This document shows positions 1-8,240 of a DNA stretch of 50,126 bases, one piece after another. The position numbers were made by a program, and so were the translations under genes. Location: assembly GCF_009760915.1 (NCBI RefSeq), contig NZ_VIDQ01000058.1, positions 1 through 50,126 on the forward strand, written 5' to 3'. Numbering within the stretch: the first letter of the stretch is position 1; the number at the start of each line of letters is the position of its first letter. Origin of the DNA: Azohydromonas aeria. Lineage in GTDB: Bacteria; Pseudomonadota; Gammaproteobacteria; Burkholderiales; Burkholderiaceae_C. The notes under the pieces were generated by a model that was not told the origin of the DNA, did no database searches, and worked only from the letters and a program-made list of their open reading frames with translations.

Positions 1-196
1 GCGGCCTGCGCCCGGCGCCCGTGCCCCGCCCGCACGGGCACCCGGCGGCGCCCTTCATCCCCTCGCTGCATCCGTGACGGCCTGACGCCGTGCCGCGACC
101 TCGGGCGCCGCCCCGTCGCGCCGGTGCCCGCGCCGTGCCCATGCGCGGGCGTTGCGCACGCACCCGGGCAAACGCCCGGACAAATGCGCCGCGGGC

Positions 197-214
197 CAGG
201 ACATTTTTGTCCTG
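197..214. promoter_or_regulatory. perfect inverted repeat, candidate activator-binding site
   Basis: The sequence CAGGACATTTTTGTCCTG is a perfect dyad with 7-bp arms and a TTTT centre, and a related half-site GGACAAAT lies about 12 bp before it. It sits about 150 bp upstream of the putative sigma-54 promoter at 350-364, the usual distance for an upstream activating sequence bound by a sigma-54 enhancer-binding protein. It is not followed by a T-run continuing past the stem, so a terminator for an upstream gene is less likely though possible. The regulatory role is inferred. Confidence 0.45.
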
Positions 215-349
215 CCGTCGCCCCCCGCCTTCGCGGGGGCCGGCACGGCGGCGCGGGCCGGGCGGCGTCGGGACGAATCCGTCCACCCCGCCGCCGTTGC
301 CGCTCCAGAAAGGCCTGCGGCGACAGGCACTTGCCGCTCTTCGTTGCGC

Positions 350-364
350 TGGCACCGCTCTTGC
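350..364 (+). promoter_or_regulatory. putative sigma-54 (RpoN) promoter of the eCIS operon
   Basis: The stretch reads TGGCAC-CGCTC-TTGC, an exact match to the -24/-12 consensus TGGCAC-N5-TTGC. The invariant GG (351-352) and GC (363-364) are separated by the required 10 bp. It ends 32 bp before the first start codon of the operon (397), so a transcript starting about 12 bp downstream would have a short leader carrying the GAGGTG ribosome-binding site at 385-390. Several T6SS operons are known to use sigma-54; its use by this eCIS is an inference from the match and its position. Confidence 0.55.
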
Positions 365-396
365 GCTGTAGCGGCACCGCCAGCGAGGTGACTGGT

Positions 397-735
397 ATGC
401 CTTCTGACCCGGACCTCATGACCCTCGTGCAATGCCTCAGCCGCTACCTGCGTGAGCACCCGGACGCCTGCGACACGCCCGACGGCATCGCGCGCTGGTG
501 GATCGCCGCGGAGCTGCCGGCCGCGCCCGTGGCGCTGGTGGAGCAGGCCCTCGACGGGATGCAGGCCTGCGGCGCGGTGGAGTCCTCGCAGGCGGCCGAC
601 GGGCGGGTGCGCTTTCGCCGCGCCGGCGCGGCCGCCGGCATCGAGGCGCGGCTCGACGCGCTGGCCGCCGACCCGGGCCCGCTGCTGGAAGCGGCGGCGC
701 GGCGGCCCGGCGGCAAGCGTGGAGGGATGCACTGA
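397..735 (+). CDS. small winged-helix-like protein, first gene of the eCIS operon
   Basis: This is a 112-aa protein. Residues about 7-75 look like a winged helix: a helical start, an ARWW helix near residue 35, a helix ending in a turn (ALDGMQACGAV) and a DGRVRFRR wing. Proteins of this shape often bind DNA, so it could be an operon regulator, but the family is not recognised and an assembly role is equally open. The ATG at 397 has GAGGTG 6 bp upstream; an alternative in-frame ATG at 418 lacks a comparable site. Its stop overlaps the next start (ATGA at 735), suggesting translational coupling. It is the first gene after the predicted sigma-54 promoter. Confidence 0.7.
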   Translation: MPSDPDLMTLVQCLSRYLREHPDACDTPDGIARWWIAAELPAAPVALVEQALDGMQACGAVESSQAADGRVRFRRAGAAAGIEARLDALAADPGPLLEAAARRPGGKRGGMH

Positions 736-1331
736 TGGCCACCGTCTCCGCCATCCACGCGGTCGTCAGCGGCGTGGCGCAGGTGCTGTCGCGGGCCTAC
801 CAGCTGCGCCCCATCGCCGGCATCAGTAGCAAGTTCGAGCCGGTGGGGGTGTCGGACTTCAAGAAGCTCGACGGGCAGGACACCAAGGTCACGCTGATGC
901 TTTACCGCGTCAGCCACAACGAGCACCTGCGCAACCGCCCGCCCGCGACGCTGCCCACGGGCCGCGCGGTGCCGCTGACGGTGAACCTGCACCTGCTCGC
1001 GACCGTGTGGGCCGACACTGCGCTCAAGGAGCAGAGCCTCGTGGCCTGGACGCTGCGCGAGCTGCACCAGCGCCCGGTGCTGGACCGCGGCAGCTTCGCC
1101 GACAGCGGCGGCTTCGGCCCCAACGACCTCGTCACGCTGTTCCCGGAGGAGCTCTCGCTCGATGACCTGAGCAAGCTGTGGCAGGTGCTGACGCCGCCGC
1201 TGCGCCCCTCGCTGGGCTACGTGGCGCGCAACGTGATGATCGACCTTGACAGCGCACCCGACGCCGAGCCGGTGGTGGCCACGCGCTTCTCGGTGGGCGA
1301 CGCCACGGCCAGCGGGGAGGGCGGCCGGTGA
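735..1331 (+). CDS. DUF4255 family eCIS tail-terminator protein (Afp16/Pvc16-like)
   Basis: This 198-aa protein matches the DUF4255 (Pvc16 N-terminal) pattern: an N-terminal helix (AIHAVVSGVAQVLSRAY), a strand carrying TKVTLMLYRVSHNEHLRN, then PLTVNLHLLATVWAD and a helix beginning SLVAWTLRELHQRPVL. In Afp and PVC particles the equivalent protein caps the distal end of the sheath and tube and sets particle length. It starts at the ATG overlapping the upstream TGA and ends in the TGA that overlaps the next GTG start, so it lies in a coupled run. In most eCIS loci this gene lies at one end of the cluster; here it is near the beginning. Confidence 0.85.
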   Translation: MATVSAIHAVVSGVAQVLSRAYQLRPIAGISSKFEPVGVSDFKKLDGQDTKVTLMLYRVSHNEHLRNRPPATLPTGRAVPLTVNLHLLATVWADTALKEQSLVAWTLRELHQRPVLDRGSFADSGGFGPNDLVTLFPEELSLDDLSKLWQVLTPPLRPSLGYVARNVMIDLDSAPDAEPVVATRFSVGDATASGEGGR

Positions 1332-2128
1332 TCGAGCACGTGGAACGCCGCGTCTTTGGCGCCATCGAGTTCCTCGACGACGTGACCGGCGCGCGCGTGC
1401 TCGCGCCGCTGTCCGTCGCCGGCCCCGGCCTGCGCATCGTCCCCAACCATGGCGGGCTGTACGTGCTGCGCGCCTGGGCCGGCCACGACGACTACACCCG
1501 CGCCTTCGACGGCGCGCCCGCCGACCCGCCGCGCAGCGAGGTGGCGCTGAGCGTGCACGACCCGGCGCGGCGCTACCTGCCGCGCGCCTTCAGCCTGGCC
1601 TTGCCGCGGCGGCTGCCCACGCCCGGGCAACCCGTGCCCGATGCCGACAACGCGCTGCGGCCCGTGCCCGTGCGGCTCGCGCCCGCGCCCGCGCTGCCGC
1701 TGCGCGGCAGCTGGGCGGTGCTGCGGCTGCAGGTCGTCGCGGACGGCAGCACGCCGCCGCTGGGCCTGGCCAACGTGCTCGTGGAGGCCACGCCGGCGGT
1801 GGCGGGGCTGGCCGTGCAGCGCACGCTCACCGATACGCGCGGCGAAGCCCTCGTCGCAATCGCCGGCGTGCCGCCGCTGCTGCCCGATCCCGGCCCCTCC
1901 GGGCTGACGCGCGAGTTCGGCCTGGCGCTGCGGCTCGTGCTCGACCGCGCCGTGGTGCGCACCAGCGCCGAAGCCGCCGATTCCAACCTTCCGCTGGCCG
2001 ACCCCGACCTGATCGCGCGGCGGCTCGCCGCCGCCGACCCCGCCGTGCGCGCCGTGGCCGCCGACGCGCCCCCGCATCTCTCCGCCGGGACGAGCCGGCG
2101 CTTCCAGGCGAGGGTGACATGGCCCTAG
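1328..2128 (+). CDS. beta-rich eCIS-associated protein of unknown function
   Basis: This is a 266-aa protein starting at a GTG that overlaps the preceding stop (GTGA). It has no signal peptide or membrane segment. The N-terminus (VFGAIEFLDDVTGARV, then LRIVPNHGGLYVL) and the later strand-rich part with a TRGEALVAIAG motif near residue 170 resemble carboxypeptidase-regulatory-like beta-sandwich folds. From memory, proteins with the same N-terminal pattern sit beside DUF4255 genes in other eCIS loci, so a structural or accessory role in the particle is likely, but no function is established. The last ~40 residues are Ala/Asp-rich helix. Confidence 0.65.
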   Translation: MIEHVERRVFGAIEFLDDVTGARVLAPLSVAGPGLRIVPNHGGLYVLRAWAGHDDYTRAFDGAPADPPRSEVALSVHDPARRYLPRAFSLALPRRLPTPGQPVPDADNALRPVPVRLAPAPALPLRGSWAVLRLQVVADGSTPPLGLANVLVEATPAVAGLAVQRTLTDTRGEALVAIAGVPPLLPDPGPSGLTREFGLALRLVLDRAVVRTSAEAADSNLPLADPDLIARRLAAADPAVRAVAADAPPHLSAGTSRRFQARVTWP

Positions 2129-2155
2129 CCGCCGTCAACCCACAGGAGGTCCACC

Positions 2156-4168
2156 GTGCCTGAATACCTAGCACCAGGCGTCTACGTCGAGGAAGTCAGC
2201 TTCCGCTCGCGCTCCATCGAGGGCGTGAGCACCAGCACCTGCGCCTTCGCCGGACCCACGCGCAAGGGACCCAGCGGCCTCGCGCCGGAACTGCTCACCA
2301 GCTTCGCCGACTTCGAGCGCACCTACGGCGGCGTGGACGACCTGGCCTTCGACGGCACCACCAGCGCCGTGCACAACCGCAACTACGTCGCGCACGCGGC
2401 GCAGGCCTTCTTCAACAACGGCGGGGCGCGGCTGTACGTGTCGCGCGCCCTGGGCAGCGGTGCCCGGCCGGCCCGCGCCACCCAGGCGGTGGTGGCCGCC
2501 GCGGCGCCCGCGCCGGGCCCGGCTCCCGCACCGGCGCCCGGGCCCGCACCGGCTCCGGGCCCAGCACCGGCTCCCGGCCCCGCGCCCGCGCCGGCCCCCG
2601 CCGCCAGCCCGCGCGCGCGCTTCGAGGCGCGTTTCGCGGGCTCGCACTACAACCGCGCCGTCGTCACCGTGACGCAGGTCGCCACGCCCACGGGCCGCCA
2701 GGGCATGGACAACGCGCCCGACGGCAGCGTGGTGCGCGTGCACCGCAAGGACGCGGACGGCAGCCTCGTGGGCCTGTGGACCAAGGCCAACGGCGCCTGG
2801 TCGGCCGTGGCCAGCCCGGCGCCGCCCGCACCCGCCCCCGGACCGGCCCCGGCCCCCGCGCCGGAACCCGCCCCCGCACCGGAGCCCGCGCCCGCGCCCG
2901 AGCCCGCGCCCGCGCCCGCTCCTGGGCCTGCACCTGCGCCCGCGCCGACGCTCACGACCCTGCCGGACGATTTCGACGCCCGGAACTTCAGCGCCGTGCT
3001 GCTGAGCTTCGACGTGGCGGTGCAGACCGCCTCGGGCGAGCGCACGGTGTACGAGGGCCTGACGCTGGGCCGCGGTCAGCCGCAGTTCATCGGCACGCGG
3101 CTGGCGGCGCAGCCCGCGCGCCGCGCCGACGAGCTCACGCAGGGCATCGCGCTGGTGTTCAGCGGCGCGCCCGTCAGCGCCACCGAGCTGCTCGCCGGCC
3201 TGGGCGGCGGGCGGCCCGGCAGCGACGGCGCCGAGCCCGTGGCCACCTTCACCCTGGACGGCGGCAGCGACGGCGCCGCGCCGCAGTTCGGCGACTACGC
3301 CGACGCGCTGGCGCTGCTCGAAGGGCTGGACGACGTGTCCATCGTCGCCGCGCCGGGCTACTCGGCCTTCATCGACCTCAACAACGGCGTGACCAGCGGC
3401 GCCATCCAGCAGGCGTTGCTCACGCACGTGGCCGACCCGCGCCGCTACCGCATGGCCGTGCTCGACGCCCCGCCGGACTACACGCCCAACCAGATGCGCG
3501 ACGCGCGCGGGCAGGTGGACTCCACCCGCGCGGCGCTGTACTACCCCTGGGTGGTGGTGGCCAACCCGCTGGCGGGCCCCAGCAGCAGCCAGCCCGCGGA
3601 GATCGCGCTGCCGCCTTCGGGCTTCGTGTGCGGCATCTACGCGCGCAACGACATCGAGCGCGGCGTGCACAAGGCCCCGGCCAACGAGGTGGTGCGCGGG
3701 GCGCTGCGCTTCGAGCCGCCGGTGAGCTTCGGCCAGCAGGAGCTGCTCAACCCGATCGGCGTGAACTGCCTGCGCGCGCTGTCCGGGCGCGGCCTGCGCG
3801 TGTGGGGCGCACGCACCATCTCCAGCGACCCGGAGTGGAAGTACGTCAACGTGCGCCGCTACTTCAACTACCTGGGCGCGAGCATCGACCGCGGCACGCA
3901 GTGGGCCGTGTTCGAGCCCAACGGCGAGCTGCTGTGGGCCAACGTGCGCGGGACCATCTCGGACTTCCTCTACACCGAGTGGCGCAACGGCGCGCTGCTG
4001 GGCACCAAGCCCGAGGAGGCGTTCTTCGTGCGCTGCGACCGCAGCACCATGACGCAGAACGACCTGGACAACGGCCGGCTCATCTGCCTGGTCGGCGTGG
4101 CGGTGGTCAAGCCCGCCGAGTTCGTGATCTTCCGCATCGGTCAGAAGACGGCCGACGCGAAGAACTGA
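2156..4168 (+). CDS. contractile sheath protein 1, with Pro-Ala linkers and an inserted segment
   Basis: This 670-aa protein has the tail-sheath signature at both ends. It begins EYLAPGVYVEEVSFRSRSIEG, and its C-terminal domain contains GVNCLRALSGRGLRVWGART, then YVNVRRYFNYL, and ends in VRCDRSTMTQNDLDNGR. Such proteins form the contractile outer tube whose shortening drives the inner tube out. Residues 117-149 and 221-264 are Pro-Ala-Gly/Glu repeats that bracket a ~70-residue strand-rich insert, which is unusual for a sheath. The start is a GTG with an ideal AGGAGGT 6 bp upstream. A tube gene follows 13 bp after the stop. It is probably the main sheath because its core is the more canonical of the two. 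Confidence 0.92.
   Translation: MPEYLAPGVYVEEVSFRSRSIEGVSTSTCAFAGPTRKGPSGLAPELLTSFADFERTYGGVDDLAFDGTTSAVHNRNYVAHAAQAFFNNGGARLYVSRALGSGARPARATQAVVAAAAPAPGPAPAPAPGPAPAPGPAPAPGPAPAPAPAASPRARFEARFAGSHYNRAVVTVTQVATPTGRQGMDNAPDGSVVRVHRKDADGSLVGLWTKANGAWSAVASPAPPAPAPGPAPAPAPEPAPAPEPAPAPEPAPAPAPGPAPAPAPTLTTLPDDFDARNFSAVLLSFDVAVQTASGERTVYEGLTLGRGQPQFIGTRLAAQPARRADELTQGIALVFSGAPVSATELLAGLGGGRPGSDGAEPVATFTLDGGSDGAAPQFGDYADALALLEGLDDVSIVAAPGYSAFIDLNNGVTSGAIQQALLTHVADPRRYRMAVLDAPPDYTPNQMRDARGQVDSTRAALYYPWVVVANPLAGPSSSQPAEIALPPSGFVCGIYARNDIERGVHKAPANEVVRGALRFEPPVSFGQQELLNPIGVNCLRALSGRGLRVWGARTISSDPEWKYVNVRRYFNYLGASIDRGTQWAVFEPNGELLWANVRGTISDFLYTEWRNGALLGTKPEEAFFVRCDRSTMTQNDLDNGRLICLVGVAVVKPAEFVIFRIGQKTADAKN
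2504..2602 (+). repeat. Pro-Ala-Gly-encoding low-complexity repeat in sheath 1
   Basis: Codons for alternating PAPAPG units encode residues 117-149 of the sheath. The repeat marks the N-terminal border of a segment that ordinary sheath proteins lack. Nucleotide redundancy here makes length changes by slippage plausible. Confidence 0.85.
2816..2947 (+). repeat. Pro-Ala-Glu-encoding low-complexity repeat in sheath 1
   Basis: Codons for PAPAPE and PAPAPG units encode residues 221-264 of the sheath and mark the C-terminal border of the inserted segment. With the first repeat it would put the insert on two stiff, extended linkers, presumably on the outer surface of the sheath. Confidence 0.85.
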
Positions 4169-4181
4169 AGGAGCGCTTCGC

Positions 4182-4622
4182 ATGATCCAACGCGACACCC
4201 CCTACGGTGCCTTCAACTTCCTGGTGGACCTGGGCACCGGCGTCGTGGCCGGCTTCTCCGACGTGTCGGGGCTGGTCACGGAGATGACGGTGGCCGAGTA
4301 CCGCAACGGCAACGACGCGGAGAACCACGTGCGCAAGATCCCGGGCGTGCACAAGGTCGGCGACGTCACGCTCAAGCGCGGCCTCATGGGCACGGCCGAC
4401 CTGTTCGAGTGGATCAAGCAGACGCGCACCGAGGGCTACAAGGCCAAGCGCACCGTCGTGATCCACCTGCAGGACGAGGGCCGCAACGGCCCGGTGGCCA
4501 CCTGGCGGCTGCAGGGCGCCGTGCCGCTGAAGTACACCGGCCCGACGCTGGCGGGCAAGGGCGGCGGCGACGTGGCCATGGAGGAGCTGGTGCTCTCCTG
4601 CGAGGGCTACGTCGTCGAGTGA
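4182..4622 (+). CDS. inner tube protein 1 (gp19/Hcp-like, Afp1-type)
   Basis: This 146-aa protein is the usual length for the phage T4 gp19-like tube family. It carries the family pattern: YGAFNFLVDLGTG near the start, GFSDVSGLVTEMTVAEYRNG, the KVGDVTLKRGLMG strand near residue 60, a WRLQGAVPLKYTGP strand and a closing MEELVLSCEGY. Hexameric rings of such proteins stack into the inner tube that carries cargo. It lies 13 bp after sheath 1 with GAAGGAG as ribosome-binding site, so the two are likely co-translated as partners. Confidence 0.93.
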   Translation: MIQRDTPYGAFNFLVDLGTGVVAGFSDVSGLVTEMTVAEYRNGNDAENHVRKIPGVHKVGDVTLKRGLMGTADLFEWIKQTRTEGYKAKRTVVIHLQDEGRNGPVATWRLQGAVPLKYTGPTLAGKGGGDVAMEELVLSCEGYVVE

Positions 4623-4656
4623 GGCCGCCGGGCCGCCTGCCACCCCGAGCACCCCC

Positions 4657-6621
4657 ATGGCCGATTCCCGCTTCCAGCCGCGCCCGCGCCTGGGCCTGAG
4701 CTTCGAGCCGGCGCCCGCGCCGGCCAGCCACCCGCTGCGCACCGACATCGCCTGCTTCGTGGGCACCGTGGCGCGGCGCCGCCGCGCCGCCGTGGCCGGG
4801 CTGCAGCCGATGCCCGCGGTCCTGGCGCGCTGGCTCGGTGCGCGGCAGGTGCGGGCCGTGGGCGGCGTGCCGGTGCAGCAGCTGCGCGTGAGCCTGGAAT
4901 CGGGGCCGCGCTTCGTGGACAGCGTGCTTGCGGCGGCCGAGCCTGGGCCGGAGCACGCGGCGCTGGCCGAGTTCTTCCGCCAGGCCGTGGCGGCCGGCGC
5001 CGCGGCGCCGCGCTTTGCCGCGCTGCTGCGCGCCTGCCGCGAGCTCGCGCCCGTGCCCGAGGGCGTGCTCGAAGACCTGCGCCAGCGCGGCCTGTACCCG
5101 GGCCAGCTGCTGGCCGGCGACGAGCTGGGCGCCTGGTTGCGCATGCAGCGGCTGCTCAACCTGCCCGTGGCCGTGGACAGCTTCGACGCCTTCGACGCGC
5201 TCTTCGCCTGGGAGCGGCGCGGCGTGCGCGACCGCGTGGTGCGCGAGGGCGACCCGGTGGTCGTGACGGCGCTGGGCGCGGCGCTGCGCGCCTTCTTCGG
5301 CGAGGGCGGGCGCCGGGCCTGGGTGGTGCGCACGGGCGACCCGAGCGACCTGTTCGACTCGCGCGTCGGCCGCTTCGCCGCCTGCTTTCCCGAGCCCGCC
5401 ACGGGCGGCACGGCCTACGACCGGGACGGCGACCGCTGCCCGCAGCTGCCCGGCATCGCCCGGCGCGAGCTGCAGGCCGAGGTGCAGGGCCTGCGCGAGC
5501 CGGGCCGGCCGGTGGCGTTGTCGGCCGCCGACTGGGTCGGGCTGGAGCACGTGTACGACCTGGGCGACGTGAGCTTCGCGCTGCTGCCCGACCTGGTGGA
5601 CGCGGCCGCGCGCGCCGTGCCGGCCACGGTGCCGCCGGCTGAGGTGGTGGCCGCGCGGGAGGCCTTCGCCGAGTGCGTGGAGGAGGCCGCGCCGGACACG
5701 CTGCCCGTGGGCCGGCGCCTGCCGCCGCCGCGCCTGGACGCGGGCGGGCTGGCGCTGTGGCGCGAGCTGGTGCTGGCCGCGCTGGCGCTGCTGGACAACG
5801 CCGGGCGTGCCCACCACCGGCGCGACGTGCAGCTGCTGGCCTCGCTGCCGCTGCTGGGCGACGCGCGCGGGCTGCCGCCGGCGGGCAAGTGGCTGGCGTG
5901 GATGGCGCAGCCCGCCGGCTGGCTCGATGCGGGGGGTGCCCGCGCGCTGCTGAGCGACCGGCTGCAGCTGGCCTATCCCTGGGTCGTGAGCCGCGACAGC
6001 GCCGACTGCCCGGGCGGCTGCGAGGCGCCGGAGGGCACGCTCGCCGGCGTGCTGGCGCGCAACGCGCTGGAGCGCGGCGCCTGGCGCTCGGCCGCCGGGC
6101 GTGCCCTGCACCGCTGGCAGCGCAGCGAGCCGGCGCTGGCCTGGGCCCAGGCCACGCAGCAGTCGCTGTGGACGCCGCTGGGCGCGCTCACGCTGGGCGA
6201 GCGGGTGTGCCTGCTGGGGCCCTCGCCGCGCGGGCCGCGGCTGCTGTCGGACGTGGGCTGCGGCGCCGACCCGCGCACGCGCCAGGCCAGCGTGCGGCGC
6301 CTGCTCAACGTGGTGCTGCAGGCCGCGCGCGGCACCGGCGAGGAGCTGGCCTTCGAGCCCAGCGGCGAGGCGCTGTGGGCGCGCGTGCGCGAGCGCCTGG
6401 CCGACCTGATGCGCGTGCTGCTGGCCGGCGGCGCGCTGTCCACCGACGGCACGCCGTTCACCGTCCGTTGCGGGCGCGACACCATGACGGCCAACGACCT
6501 CGACGCCGGGCGCGTGATCGCGCACGTCGAGATCCTGCCGGCGCAGCCGATCCAGCGCATCGTCGTGGTGCTCAACCTGCGCGACGCGGGGCCGGCCTCG
6601 GCCTTCGCCAGCGCCGCCTGA
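4657..6621 (+). CDS. contractile sheath protein 2 (divergent)
   Basis: This 654-aa protein keeps the sheath C-terminal signature TPFTVRCGRDTMTANDLDAGR and the EILPAQPIQRIVVVLNL ending, matching the same region of the first sheath. The preceding part (ELAFEPSGEALWARVRERL) also parallels it. The N-terminal half is divergent and the usual APGVYVEE opening is missing, so it is probably a specialised sheath at one end of the tail, comparable to minor sheaths Afp3/Afp4, rather than the bulk sheath. It starts at ATG 4657 after a 34-bp gap and is followed 15 bp later by a second tube gene, giving the order sheath-tube-sheath-tube. Confidence 0.85.
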   Translation: MADSRFQPRPRLGLSFEPAPAPASHPLRTDIACFVGTVARRRRAAVAGLQPMPAVLARWLGARQVRAVGGVPVQQLRVSLESGPRFVDSVLAAAEPGPEHAALAEFFRQAVAAGAAAPRFAALLRACRELAPVPEGVLEDLRQRGLYPGQLLAGDELGAWLRMQRLLNLPVAVDSFDAFDALFAWERRGVRDRVVREGDPVVVTALGAALRAFFGEGGRRAWVVRTGDPSDLFDSRVGRFAACFPEPATGGTAYDRDGDRCPQLPGIARRELQAEVQGLREPGRPVALSAADWVGLEHVYDLGDVSFALLPDLVDAAARAVPATVPPAEVVAAREAFAECVEEAAPDTLPVGRRLPPPRLDAGGLALWRELVLAALALLDNAGRAHHRRDVQLLASLPLLGDARGLPPAGKWLAWMAQPAGWLDAGGARALLSDRLQLAYPWVVSRDSADCPGGCEAPEGTLAGVLARNALERGAWRSAAGRALHRWQRSEPALAWAQATQQSLWTPLGALTLGERVCLLGPSPRGPRLLSDVGCGADPRTRQASVRRLLNVVLQAARGTGEELAFEPSGEALWARVRERLADLMRVLLAGGALSTDGTPFTVRCGRDTMTANDLDAGRVIAHVEILPAQPIQRIVVVLNLRDAGPASAFASAA

Positions 6622-6636
6622 CGCGAGGACGCCGCC

Positions 6637-7170
6637 ATGGCCGACACCGCAACCGACTTCGATCCCCCGCTGTTCGGCCTGCGCTTCGCGGTGGCCTTCA
6701 CGCGCGAGCCCATCGCCGCGCGCGGCGGCGGCAGCGGCGCCGGCGGCGAGGAGCCGCTGTGCCGGGGCGCGTTCTCGGAGGTCACGGGGCTGGACGCGTC
6801 GATGGAGGCCAGGACCATCAAGGAAGGCGGCGCCAACTACGGCGCGCATCAGCGCGCGGGCCCGGTGAGCTTCGGCACCGTGGTGATGAAGCGCGGCATG
6901 ACCGCCGAGCGCGACCTGTGGAACTGGTGGGGGCTGGTCGCCGGCGGCGGCACCAGCGACGGGCGGCAGCGGCCCAACGGCGCCTTCGCGTACCGGCTGA
7001 CCGTGCGCATCACGCTGCTCGACCTGGACGGCACGCCGCGGCTGAAGTGGCGCCTGGAGCGGGCGCTGCCGGTGAAGTTCAAGACGGCGGACTTCAACGC
7101 GCGCGGGGCGGAGGTGGGCATCGAGGAGCTGCACCTCGTGCACGAGGGCCTTTTCATGGAAGCGGTGTGA
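6637..7170 (+). CDS. inner tube protein 2 (gp19-like, Afp5-type)
   Basis: This 177-aa protein belongs to the gp19 tube family but is longer than tube 1. It has FSEVTGLDASMEARTIKEGG, the VSFGTVVMKRGMTAERDLW strand-turn, LKWRLERALPVKF and the closing VGIEELHLVHEGLF. A Gly-rich loop at about residues 28-38 is extra. In Afp/PVC a second tube paralogue forms the transition between baseplate hub and the main tube; its position here, just before the tube-associated and hub genes, suggests the same. The start is ATG 6637, 15 bp after sheath 2. Confidence 0.9.
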   Translation: MADTATDFDPPLFGLRFAVAFTREPIAARGGGSGAGGEEPLCRGAFSEVTGLDASMEARTIKEGGANYGAHQRAGPVSFGTVVMKRGMTAERDLWNWWGLVAGGGTSDGRQRPNGAFAYRLTVRITLLDLDGTPRLKWRLERALPVKFKTADFNARGAEVGIEELHLVHEGLFMEAV

Positions 7171-7175
7171 CGGCC

Positions 7176-8222
7176 ATGCGCATTCCCGACGAACACAAGG
7201 CCAAGCTCTACAAGGTCAACCAGGCCAGCCCGGGCCAGGAGCCCAATGCCGACAGCCCCGACGCGGTGGTGGTGCAGTTCAACCCGACCAGCCTGTCGTA
7301 CTCGGTGCAGAACACGCTGGAGAAGAAGGGCCGCGACGCCAACGCCAAGCAGTTCGTGGCGCAGACCACGGCCAAGCTGGAGTTCGACCTGAGCTTCGAC
7401 AGCACGCACGACGGCAGCGACGTGCGCGGCGAGACCGACCGCATCAAGCAGTTCCTCAATCCCGGCGACAAGAAGGGCAACAAGGACCAGGCGCCGCCGC
7501 TGGTGGGCTTCCGCTGGGGCACCTTCCAGTTCAAGGGCATCGTCGAGTCGTTCAAGGAGAACCTGGAGTTCTTCTCCGCCGAGGGCGTGCCGCTGCGCTC
7601 CACGCTCAAGATCGGGCTGTCGGCGCAGGACCCCAAGGACGTCTTCGCCGCGCTGCCGCCGGGACACCCCGATGCCGACGCCGCCGCGGGCGCGGACGTG
7701 CGCCTGGCCGCGCTGAGCGAGCGGGGCACCAGCGGCACGGCGGCGCAGGGCGGCAATCCCGGCGCGGGCCGCGCGCTGGCCGCGTCCAACGGCTTCGAGA
7801 GCATGCGCAACCCCGGCGCGGGCTTCGCCGCCGTGGCCGGCGCGGGGGTCGAGCTCAAGGCGGCGGCGAGCTTTTCGGCCGGCGTGTCGGCGAGCGCGGG
7901 CGTGGGCGCCGGCTTCGGCGTCGGTACCGGAATGGACCTGGGCGCAGGCGTGTCGGCCGGCGCCGGGTTGGGCGGGGGCCTGGGCGGCAGCCTGGGTGCC
8001 GGCGCAACGGCCGGTGCCACCAGCCTGCAGGCCTTTGCCGGCCTGGGCGCGAGCCGCACGCCCACGGCGGTGCGGCTGGATGCCGCGAAGCTGATGCCGC
8101 CGCCGCGCGCGCCGTCGGTGGCGGTGGGCAGCGAGTTCGCGCTGGGCGGCAAGGCCGTGGGCGCGGGCTCCGCGGGCATGAAGGCCGACGTGGGCGTAGG
8201 CGCCCGCATCAAGTTCGACTGA
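7176..8222 (+). CDS. CIS tube/hub-adapter protein (Afp7 position) with Gly-Ala-rich tail
   Basis: This 348-aa protein has an N-terminal domain (about 1-165) matching the CIS tube/LysM-type adapter family: VVVQFNPTSLSYSVQNTLEK, a KLEFDLSFDSTHDGSDVR strand pair and a VEFF-like strand (ENLEFFSAEGVPLRSTLKI). In Afp and PVC this protein joins the tube to the spike hub and normally ends in a LysM domain. Here no LysM is visible; residues about 230-285 are instead a Gly/Ala/Ser/Val-rich tract, followed by a poorly structured end. It starts at ATG 7176, 5 bp after the tube 2 stop. Adapter role confident; role of the tail unknown. Confidence 0.82.
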   Translation: MRIPDEHKAKLYKVNQASPGQEPNADSPDAVVVQFNPTSLSYSVQNTLEKKGRDANAKQFVAQTTAKLEFDLSFDSTHDGSDVRGETDRIKQFLNPGDKKGNKDQAPPLVGFRWGTFQFKGIVESFKENLEFFSAEGVPLRSTLKIGLSAQDPKDVFAALPPGHPDADAAAGADVRLAALSERGTSGTAAQGGNPGAGRALAASNGFESMRNPGAGFAAVAGAGVELKAAASFSAGVSASAGVGAGFGVGTGMDLGAGVSAGAGLGGGLGGSLGAGATAGATSLQAFAGLGASRTPTAVRLDAAKLMPPPRAPSVAVGSEFALGGKAVGAGSAGMKADVGVGARIKFD

Positions 8223-8240
8223 CACGCGAGGAGGCACGCC

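Larger units (their letters stand above)
1..396. other. leader region upstream of the eCIS operon, no confident gene
   Basis: I see no convincing gene here. A short open frame at 3-77 on the + strand ends in TGA and could be the last 24 codons of a gene entering from the left, but it is too short to judge. The useful content is regulatory: a perfect dyad at 197-214, a related half-site GGACAAAT just before it (about 178-185), and a sigma-54-type promoter at 350-364. The long minus-strand open frame through this stretch is a GC-rich shadow. Confidence 0.5.

Noticed and set aside
3..77. Possible 3' end of an upstream gene
   Set aside because: Only 24 codons, Pro/His-rich, no recognisable family; kept only as a note in the leader region.
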